Shown one piece after another: positions 1 to 6,700 of a DNA stretch of 23,020 bases (position 1 is the stretch's first letter; every line of letters starts with the position of its first letter). The position numbers were made by a program, and so were the translations under genes. The notes beneath the pieces were generated by a model, which worked only from the letters and a program-made list of their open reading frames with translations, did not search any database and was not told the origin of the DNA. Source of the stretch: JAHEFU01 sp020440645 (lineage in GTDB: Bacteria > 4484-113 > JAFGCY01); NCBI GenBank assembly GCA_020440645.1, contig JAGRNR010000061.1:1-23020 (forward strand), read 5' to 3'.

Positions 1-26
1 GATGACGTACAATAGTTCAATTGAAA

Positions 27-71
27 CGTTACCCATGTATTGAGCCTAAACCGTTACCTATGTTCTGAACC
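27..71. repeat. Two imperfect direct repeats, possible end of an insertion sequence
   Basis: Two 20-bp copies at 27-46 and 52-71, both starting CGTTACC and continuing NATGTNNTGANCC, match at 16 of 20 positions with a 25-bp period. Repeats of this kind resemble multiple transposase-binding sites at an insertion-sequence terminus (my recollection points to IS481-like elements, but this is not verified). No transposase lies inside the window; if it is an element end, the body would be to the left of position 1. Confidence 0.3.
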
Positions 72-89
72 GTACGGACCACTGATCCT

Positions 90-173
90 TCTCCAACCTC
101 CAACCTCAAACCCCCACCCTCAAACCTCCAAACTGCCCCCTGCACCCTGTAACCTGCAACCTATAATTCTTCC
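90..173. repeat. Heptanucleotide tandem array upstream of waaA
   Basis: From position 90 the sequence runs in 7-bp units with consensus CCTNNAA (for example CCTCCAA, CCTCAAA, CCTGTAA, CCTGCAA). There are eleven units up to 166, two of them degenerate, and the frame continues so that the waaA start codon at 174 falls exactly twelve units from 90. The last unit, CCTATAA, supplies most of the -10 hexamer. There are no spacers, so it is not a CRISPR array. Confidence 0.8.
162..167 (+). promoter_or_regulatory. -10 element of waaA, leaderless promoter
   Basis: A perfect TATAAT ends six bases before the GTG at 174, so a transcript starting seven bases downstream would begin at the start codon. No Shine-Dalgarno sequence precedes 174. 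No clear -35 box is present; the heptad array occupies that position. Confidence 0.6.
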
Positions 174-1571
174 GTGCTGTCCATCTACAACCTGCTGGTC
201 CGCATCTTCTGGCCGCTGCTCTACCTCTACCCGCCCTTTCGCGGCACGATAGCGGCGCGGCGCGGCTACTTCGAACCGGAGGGCTACGACCCGAGCCTGC
301 CCGGCATGAACGTGCTGATCAACGCCGTGAGCGCCGGCGAGGTGGTGGCGATCTCGTCTTTCATCCGTGAGCTGCGCCAGGCGATCGGTGAATGCAACAT
401 CGTGCTCCTGACCACCACGCAAAGCGGGCGCACCATGGCGCAAGGCAAGCTCGCGGGCCTCGTGGAATACGTCGCCTGGTTCCCGCTGGTGGACCACCCA
501 AGCGCCGTGACGCGCTACCTCGACAAGCTGCGCCCCGACCTGTACATCACCACCGAGGCCGAGCTGTGGCCCAACATCCAGGCGATCTGCCGCGAGCGCG
601 GGATCCCGGTCTGCCTCGTGAACGGGCGGCTGTACCTGCACAACAAGACCGGCATGCGCAAGGTGATCCTGCAGCAGCTGATCGAGCTGTGCGACCTGAT
701 CGTGACGCAGGACAAGACGCACTGGCTGAACTACATCAAGTTCGCGATCCCGCCGGAGAAGCTGGTCTCGAGCGGCAACATCAAGTTCGACTTCGAGCTG
801 GAGGACTGGGGCGAGAGCCGGATGGCCACCGAGCGCGCGGCGATCGGGCTGGGGGACGAGCCGGTGATCACGGCCGGCAGCACGCATCCCGGCGAGGAGG
901 AAGTGGTGCTGGACTGCCTGGCGCAGGTGCGCCTGGACAGCCCTGGGGCCCGGCTGATCCTCGCCCCGCGCCATATCGAGCGCGTGGATGAGGTGCAGAA
1001 GCTGTGCGAGCGTAACAAGCTGAAATGCGTGAAGCTGGCGGACGTGGCCCCTGCGCCTGCGAAGGGTAAGGCCGGCAAGGGCAAGTCGAAGAAGGCGAAG
1101 TCCGGCGGCGGCAAGCCAGCGCCAGGCTGGGATGTGCTGCTGGTGGACCGCTACGGCGTGCTGGTGGACATGTACCGCTTCGCCGACGTGGTGGTGATGG
1201 GCGGCACGTACAACAAGAAGGTGGGCGGGCACAACATCCTCGAGGCCACGGTGCTGGGCAAGCCGGTGCTGGTTGGGCCGCATACCTTCGGCATCACCTC
1301 GCAGATGGAGATGCTGAGGCGCTCCGATGCAGTGGTGGAGGCGGAGGCCGGGCAGGCCCCGAGCCGTCTGGCGGCACTGATGGAGGACGTGGACGCGCGC
1401 ATCCGCATCGGGCAGCGGGCCAGGGAGCTGACCCTGCGCAACCGTGGGGCGGCCCAGCGGGCGGTTGACGCGGTGCTGGACTGCTACCGGAGGCTGACGG
1501 GTGACGCAGCGCTGGAGGGCCGCAAGGGTACCGAGTGGCGGGAACAGCGCAGCGGCGGGACGGGTCAGTAA
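174..1571 (+). CDS. waaA: 3-deoxy-D-manno-octulosonic acid (Kdo) transferase WaaA
   Basis: WaaA transfers Kdo from CMP-Kdo to the lipid A precursor at the cytoplasmic face of the inner membrane, an essential step in LPS core assembly. The 465-residue product starts with a hydrophobic anchor (residues 1-20), followed by the N-terminal glycosyltransferase domain with the AVSAGEV motif; Glu55 matches the catalytic Glu of the family. TEAELWPN is at 127-134. The C-terminal half carries GSTHPGEEE (236-244), APRH (265-268) and GGHNILEA (351-358). The GTG start is chosen because the family N-terminus begins there and a -10 box sits just upstream. Oddity: a Lys/Gly/Ala-rich insert at about 295-315 makes it somewhat longer than usual members (about 420-430 residues). 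It appears monocistronic, since the next gene has its own promoter. Confidence 0.95.
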   Translation: MLSIYNLLVRIFWPLLYLYPPFRGTIAARRGYFEPEGYDPSLPGMNVLINAVSAGEVVAISSFIRELRQAIGECNIVLLTTTQSGRTMAQGKLAGLVEYVAWFPLVDHPSAVTRYLDKLRPDLYITTEAELWPNIQAICRERGIPVCLVNGRLYLHNKTGMRKVILQQLIELCDLIVTQDKTHWLNYIKFAIPPEKLVSSGNIKFDFELEDWGESRMATERAAIGLGDEPVITAGSTHPGEEEVVLDCLAQVRLDSPGARLILAPRHIERVDEVQKLCERNKLKCVKLADVAPAPAKGKAGKGKSKKAKSGGGKPAPGWDVLLVDRYGVLVDMYRFADVVVMGGTYNKKVGGHNILEATVLGKPVLVGPHTFGITSQMEMLRRSDAVVEAEAGQAPSRLAALMEDVDARIRIGQRARELTLRNRGAAQRAVDAVLDCYRRLTGDAALEGRKGTEWREQRSGGTGQ

Positions 1572-1595
1572 GGGCGGCAGTGCCCCCTGCGGGTA

Positions 1596-1601
1596 TATAA
1601 T
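1596..1601 (+). promoter_or_regulatory. -10 element upstream of lipoprotein gene at 1670
   Basis: A TATAAT match lies 25 bases after the waaA stop. It predicts transcription from about 1608 and a 5' leader of about 62 nt. The leader contains a small hairpin, GCCGGA (1622-1627) pairing with TCCGGC (1633-1638), then the ribosome binding site. No convincing -35 box was found. Confidence 0.5.
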
Positions 1602-1656
1602 TAAATGGTGGCGGACACACTGCCGGATGCGTTCCGGCGCGCAAATCTGAGTTTCC

Positions 1657-1660
1657 GAGG
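1657..1660 (+). promoter_or_regulatory. Ribosome binding site that sets the start at 1670
   Basis: GAGG at 1657-1660 directly abuts an in-frame ATG at 1661, which is too close for initiation. It lies nine bases before the ATG at 1670, so the start is taken as 1670. Confidence 0.65.
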
Positions 1661-1669
1661 ATGCCTTTT

Positions 1670-3370
1670 ATGAAGAGCATTAAGCTGCTGGCCAGCCTGC
1701 TGGCCCTGATGACCCTCAGCCTCGCTGCGTCCTGCGGCGGTGGCACGGCGGGAAGCAACGCCGGGGGGAGCGATTTCTCGGCCAGCCTGGACCGCGATAA
1801 CAGCATCGCGGCCGGTTCGGTCAGCCTGGAGCTGGTGCCCGCGGCGGGACCGGCCGGGCAGTACAGCTTCGACATCGTGGCCAGCGGGATGCAGGACACC
1901 AAAGCGCTTTACGGCGTGGTCAGCTATGACCGCTCGCAGTACAGCTTCGAGTCCGCCCAGCTGGCGGGCAGCGCGGAGGACACCCTGTTCCTCGCCAAGC
2001 CGCTGGAGGATGGATTGAACTTCGGCATGGTGCTGGCGAATTTCGATGTGCGCCCCGGACTGGACGGCCGCCAGGCGATCGCGCGGGTGAGCTTCAGCGA
2101 GGGCAGCGAGCAGCTGGCACGCAGCATCGCCAAGGCCCCGACCGGTGCCGCGAATGCATTCGAGATCGCGGGCAGCGTGAATGAGAACACCGGCCAGCCG
2201 GAAATCAGCTGGCCAGAGATCAACTCCGGCGACGGTGACAACAATGGCCTCGTAACCCTGTCCGACCTGACCCCGCTCGGCATCTCGCTCAACACGACGG
2301 GCGTGACCCCCGGCAGCCAGGCGGACAAGGCCGACTACGACCGCAATGGCAGCGTGACCATTTCCGACCTGACCCCGCTGGGCATCAACCTCGGCACCGG
2401 GCTGGCCGGCTACGCGATCCTCAGCGGCGCCAGTGAGGGCAGCCTGACGGAGCTTGTGCGTGTCAACCGCGCCGATGAGTTCCCGAGCCCGAAGACCACC
2501 GACGGCCTGCTGAGCTGGAACTGGGTCGGCGATGTGCTGGAGGAGGACACCTTCTTCGCAGTGCAGTACTTTGACAACGCGGGCGCGCTGGGCAGCCGCA
2601 GCACGAACGTGCTGTTCCTGCAGGCCGTGACCGCAGCCCCCGTGCTGAGCAACGTGAACATCAGCCTGCCGGCCTCCCCGACACTTGAGGTGGATGGCAG
2701 CCGCTCGATCGTGTACATCACCGAGGCCAGCGTTGACGAGGTGCTTGGCAACGCCGAGGAATTCGCCCCCGAAATGCTCGGCCTGACGGCCACCGCCGAG
2801 AGCGATGCCGACCCGGGCAACCCGTTTGATGCCACTGAGCAGCTGATCTGGACCGTTCCGACCGGCGGCAACAGCGCCGCCGTCAGCGACAGCGCCGGCA
2901 CGAAGGGCCAGCTTAGCTTCCGCAACCGCGGGCTGGTGACGGTGCGTGCGCATGCACCGGGCAACAACCTGCAGTTCGACGAGGTGAGCTTCCTGCTGCT
3001 GAGCATCGAGGACATCAACATCGAACTCAGCGGCGGCGGCACCGGACCGATCAGCGTGAACGCCGGTGACGACGTGGTGTTCAGCGCGATGGGCACGTTC
3101 CAGCTGGAGATCCTCGACGGCGGCGGCACGGTGCAGGAGACCATCACCCGTGATGTCGACCTGACCGACTGGGCTGCCTGGGCGGTGATCCCGGACGGCG
3201 CCAACGCCGGCACGTCCAGCTTCGACAGCGGCAGCGCCACGCTGGCAACGACCGACCTGTCCAGTGGCGACCAGGTGAGCGTGGTGGCGGAGTTCAGCCC
3301 CGGCGAGAGCGTGACGATCTTCGACCTCGCCAAGCGCGTGAGCAACATCGTCGAGATCAATGTGAACTAG
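1670..3370 (+). CDS. Surface lipoprotein with cohesin-like and dockerin-like domains
   Basis: Predicted 566-residue lipoprotein. A hydrophobic signal peptide ends in a lipobox-like LAASC (Cys22), followed by a Gly/Ser linker. Residues of about 50-150 look like a cohesin-type beta-sandwich, with the patterns 'GVVSYDRSQYSFESA' and 'QAIARVSFSEG'. About 185-243 hold two dockerin-type calcium loops, DGDNNGLVTLSD and DYDRNGSVTISD, each followed by LTPLGI. The rest is beta-rich, with an FN3-like segment and Ig-like stretches. Family knowledge: cohesins bind dockerins, usually between different proteins; here both occur in one chain. Its order of domains matches the large lipoprotein at 3759-7703, its convergent neighbour. 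The TAG stop merges with a paired-hairpin element. The specific function is unknown; a surface adhesion or scaffold role is inference. Confidence 0.8.
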   Translation: MKSIKLLASLLALMTLSLAASCGGGTAGSNAGGSDFSASLDRDNSIAAGSVSLELVPAAGPAGQYSFDIVASGMQDTKALYGVVSYDRSQYSFESAQLAGSAEDTLFLAKPLEDGLNFGMVLANFDVRPGLDGRQAIARVSFSEGSEQLARSIAKAPTGAANAFEIAGSVNENTGQPEISWPEINSGDGDNNGLVTLSDLTPLGISLNTTGVTPGSQADKADYDRNGSVTISDLTPLGINLGTGLAGYAILSGASEGSLTELVRVNRADEFPSPKTTDGLLSWNWVGDVLEEDTFFAVQYFDNAGALGSRSTNVLFLQAVTAAPVLSNVNISLPASPTLEVDGSRSIVYITEASVDEVLGNAEEFAPEMLGLTATAESDADPGNPFDATEQLIWTVPTGGNSAAVSDSAGTKGQLSFRNRGLVTVRAHAPGNNLQFDEVSFLLLSIEDINIELSGGGTGPISVNAGDDVVFSAMGTFQLEILDGGGTVQETITRDVDLTDWAAWAVIPDGANAGTSSFDSGSATLATTDLSSGDQVSVVAEFSPGESVTIFDLAKRVSNIVEINVN

Positions 3371-3413
3371 GAGGCCAGGCGCAAGCCTGGCGGAGGTCAG
3401 CTGAAAAGCTGAC
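3368..3413 (+). repeat. Paired-hairpin element starting at the TAG stop codon
   Basis: The stop TAG (3368-3370) runs straight into GAGGCCA. Hairpin one is CCAGGC (3375-3380), GCAA loop, GCCTGG (3385-3390). Hairpin two is GTCAGCT (3396-3402), GAAA loop, AGCTGAC (3407-3413). Both loops are GNRA tetraloops, which suggests selection at the RNA level. A related element sits at the stop of the convergent lipoprotein gene. Confidence 0.7.
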
Positions 3414-3416
3414 AAT

Positions 3417-3519
3417 CAGAGTACAGAACTCAGACACCAGACGCCAGATCTACTGCACGGAGAGCGGCAGGTCTGGCGTCACTTTCTGAAGTCTGCGGTC
3501 TGTAACCTGAAGTCTTCTT
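3417..3519. repeat. Mirrored heptad arrays (CAGANNN / TCTGNNN)
   Basis: Five consecutive 7-bp units starting CAGA run from 3417 to 3451. On the right, units starting TCTG or CCTG run from 3485 to 3512, and TCTG is the complement of CAGA. Between them a perfect inverted repeat, GACGCCAGA (3440-3448) and TCTGGCGTC (3472-3480), links the two arms. The whole is therefore a long imperfect palindrome built from 7-bp units. Confidence 0.7.
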
Positions 3520-3521
3520 GT

Positions 3522-3543
3522 GCCCCGCTCCGGCGGGGCTTTT
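3522..3543 (+). terminator. Rho-independent terminator
   Basis: Stem GCCCCGC (3522-3528) pairs with GCGGGGC (3533-3539) around a TCCG loop and is followed by TTTT. It lies about 150 bases downstream of the plus-strand lipoprotein stop and probably ends that transcript. Confidence 0.75.
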
Positions 3544-3629
3544 GTGGTCAGTGGTCAGGGAGCCGCGAAGCGCAGCTTTGCAGGCTTTGCTGGAAGAGCC
3601 AGCGCAGCTCCGGCTTCCCCTCCGCAACG

Positions 3630-3685
3630 CTGCTCCCTCATTGCTCACTCTTCATTACTCATTGCTGCACCTGCATCCTGCCTGC
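3630..3685. repeat. Degenerate heptad array
   Basis: Eight 7-bp units run in register, best seen as CTCATTG, CTCACTC, TTCATTA, then CTCATTG again (3637-3664), flanked by units starting CTGC or TGC. It has the same period as the arrays at 90-173 and 3417-3519 but a different sequence. Confidence 0.6.
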
Positions 3686-3707
3686 GGCCGGAATGCAGCG
3701 CCGCTTT

Positions 3708-3760
3708 AGGAGGCCAGGCAGTTCTGCCTGGCATTTGCCAAGCTTACAGCTTGGCCTCCT
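3708..3760. repeat. Cruciform-like paired-hairpin element at lipoprotein stop
   Basis: An outer stem AGGAGGCCA (3708-3716) pairs with TGGCCTCCT (3752-3760). Alternatively two inner hairpins can form: GCCAGGCAG/CTGCCTGGC (3713-3721 with 3724-3732) and GCCAAGCT/AGCTTGGC (3737-3744 with 3748-3755). On the minus strand the element begins TAGGAGGCCA, in which TAG (3761-3759) is the stop codon of the 1314-residue lipoprotein. It may act as a 3' stabiliser or terminator, but no U-tract follows on the minus strand. Confidence 0.7.
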
Positions 3761-6700
3761 ATTCCCCGCGCCACAGGTGCAGGATTGTGTCCGCCTTGTA
3801 GTCCTCTCCCTCCGGTGGTTCCTGGGCGGTGGCCACGAAGATATGCAGGATGCCGGAGGCGTCGTACATCGCCACGCATGGTTCCCGATCCGAGGGCAGC
3901 ATCCATATTGGCTCGGTCAGCACTTCCAGTTCAAAGCCGGAGCCGCTGTCAATCCAGGCCCTGACTCCGACGCTGTGCGGCTGGTCCCCGCTGGCCGGCA
4001 TGTTCTGGCGCAGCAGCTCCCCGATCGCAATCTCGCCTGAACTGGATTTGACGATGTCAAGCTCAGGCGCGGTATTGCGGTAAGTGAACTGGTCCTGGAA
4101 GGACAGGTCTCGGTTCTCCAGTACGCTGACATTCCACTGGCTGCCGTCCCAGTGTGCCGTCTTGAACTGCCCGCGCGGCTGCAGCGGGTCGCTGTCCAGG
4201 TCGTAATAGGCCAGTAGCGGATTTCCACTGCCATCCAGCACCATCCGCACACGCTTGCCTGCATCGCTGTCCGGTGCATTCACGCCAATGTCAACGTCCT
4301 CCACCATGAGTCCGCTGCCGAGGTCGCGCCAGAAATGCAAGCTGCCCGCAGTCGGGGTCAGCCGGTTGTCCGTGGTGGCGGTGCCACGCTGGAAGCACAG
4401 CCAGGGTGATATGTTGTCAGCCGGGTCGAACAGCAGGTCGAGGTCGCGACCGTAGTTGAACAGCGGCTCCTCCACGGCTATGGGAGGCAGGAAGCTGCCG
4501 AGGCTGGTCACCGTGTAGTAGTAGTGTCCGCTGACCTGCGGCAAGGTGCCGCTGATGTACTCAGTGAAGCCCATCCCATACTCAGTGCCGACGGCGATCG
4601 CCAGCTGCGGGTTGGCCAGCGGGTCACTGCCCCCGACCACGGTTTCGCTGTAAGTGTCCGCACCAGTGCGGCTGAGCAGGCTCAGTGAGGGCGGGAAATT
4701 GTTGGCCCGCCCGATCAGCAGGTCCGTGTCCCAGCCAAGGTCAAAGGCATTGGATGGCCAGCCGGCCAGGCCGTCCGACTCATGTTGCCAGTTGCCGGTA
4801 CCACCGAACAGGTGTGTCAGCTTCACCGTGGCTTCGTCATTGTAGACAACATGCAAGGAACCGGAAGGGTCAGCGATGCCGCGCATGTAGAACACTTCGC
4901 CATCCGGCAGGTCCTGTCCGAGGATCAGTTCCTCGCTGAGCCAGGGCGGGGTGGCGGCCAGCCAGTTGAGGTTCTCTTCGATGTTTGGGTTGTCATCCCA
5001 CCAGCCGTCGTAGGCCCGCACGATGAACCAGTAGCGCTTACCGTTGTCCAGCCCGTCCAGCACATACTCATGCGTGGTTGTGCCGGCATCAGGGATGTCA
5101 GTGACGACTGAAGTTGCCAAACTGTCCGCGTCCGGCGGGAAGGCCGTGCCGTAGTAGACAGCGTAGTGCACAGGCTCGCCATGCTCATCCACGGCCTGGC
5201 CCCAGTTGAGCGTGACCTGCCCGTCGCCAACCGCCAGCTCCCGCAGTCCCTCTGTGCCCTGCCAGACAGGGGGCAGGTCCGCGGGAGACTCCCGCAGGAA
5301 ACTGAGGGTCGAGCCATGCACGGCAGCCAGGCCCTGTGCATCCAGCACTGGCTGGCTGTTGACATTGCCACCGAGTGGAATCGACTGACGCAGGCGACCA
5401 TCGAAATCACGCACCTGCAGTTCAGCAGGATTGCGGATGAAGATCCTGTCAGCCGATGCGGAGATCGTTTCCACCTGCTGCGGCTCATCCCAGATCACAG
5501 TCCAGTCGTCCATGGACACGGCTCGTAACCTGCCGTTGCCGCTGTCTGATTCACCGAGCAGCAGCATCGGCGGATCCGTCCATTGCACCGCCGCCAGGCA
5601 GGTGGTGGAGCTGCCATCGGCGGCATCACTTGTATGTATTTCAGAAAGGTCTGTTGCACTGCGAACCGTGAAGTTGCCATCAGGCAATGCGACCACGAGA
5701 GCATCGACTGAACTTAAATGGACCAGACTGCTGCCGGCTTGCGGCAGCGGCAGGCTGGCGCTCTGCACATCCTCGAAGAATGGCTGGGCAAAGCGCAGCA
5801 GCGTGCCATCCTCGCAGAGCTGGTACACGACGTCGCCATCGCTGGAGATTGACAATGAAGGCGACCCGGTGGACGTTGACAGCACAATCTCACTGCCATG
5901 GTAGTTCTGCAGGTGGATGCTGCCATCCGGCCTGCCGATGAACATCAGCTCACCCATCATCAGGGGCTGGCCAGCGTTCTCCACTTCCAGCTCATAGACC
6001 AGATCCGGGAGGCGTGAGCGCCAGGCGGACTGGCCGTCTGTTGCCAACATGTAGATGCTGTTGAACGTCTGTGTCAGGGATGGCAGGAAGGGGCCGCTGC
6101 CGTAGATACCACGTTGGACTTCAGAGTTCTCCCCGTCCTTGAAGATGAAATGCCACTTCTCCTCACCCTTCGCATACAAGAGATTGTCATTCGAGGAAAA
6201 TGCAACTTCATTCCTGCGCATGGTGTCCCCGGGCTCAAGCTCCAGTTCGATATCCATGAACAGCGGCTCATGCAGCTTGCAGGCAATCAGGCTCCCTGTC
6301 CGGGCCTGGTCAGCTCCGATGTTGTCCCAGCGGTCAGGCAGGTCAGGGTCGAATGTCGGAATCTGCGTACTTTCACCAATGGAGTTTTCCAGCCCGCTTT
6401 CATCAGACGCTGTGAGGGTGAATGAATACTCTGAGCCGCGCACCAGGCCGGTAAGCGGATATTCATGGCTGGTTTCGCCGCTGAGCGGGATGTCTTCGAA
6501 TTCGGTCACGGCAGGATCGAGTTCCCGCCGGTAGGTCAATGTGTAGCTGACCTCTTCCCCTTCGGGATCAACGGCAATCGGCAGGTGCAGCAGCACCCCA
6601 TTGACCTGGTTCTGGCTCCAGAAACTATCCTGGAACACAGGCTTGAGGTTATCCGGCAGCAGTTCCAGACTGACAACATTGCTGAATGGACCGAGGTTCA

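Larger units (their letters stand above)
3371..3758. other. Convergent intergenic region made of repeats and hairpins
   Basis: This 388-bp stretch lies between the ends of two dockerin-lipoprotein genes. It holds a paired-hairpin element, mirrored 7-bp arrays, a rho-independent terminator, a short GTGGTCA duplication (3544-3557), another 7-bp array (3630-3685) and a second paired-hairpin element. I see no credible gene; the open frames here are short and lack family features. Positions 3558-3629 show nothing I can identify. Confidence 0.7.

Noticed and set aside
90..173. Possible CRISPR array
   Set aside because: Seven-bp units are directly adjacent with no spacers and no cas genes are nearby.
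120..1283. 387-residue minus-strand open frame opposite waaA
   Set aside because: Shadow frame with Leu/His/Val/Gln runs; the waaA motifs are on the plus strand.
1601..3415. 604-residue open frame on the minus strand opposite the lipoprotein gene
   Set aside because: Low-complexity His/Ala/Arg/Val composition, no domain features, and fully antisense to a gene with a signal peptide and dockerin loops; typical of GC-rich DNA.
3708..3760. tRNA-like cloverleaf
   Set aside because: It can form a three-way junction, but there is no T-loop GTTCRA motif, no anticodon arm and no acceptor stem of proper length.
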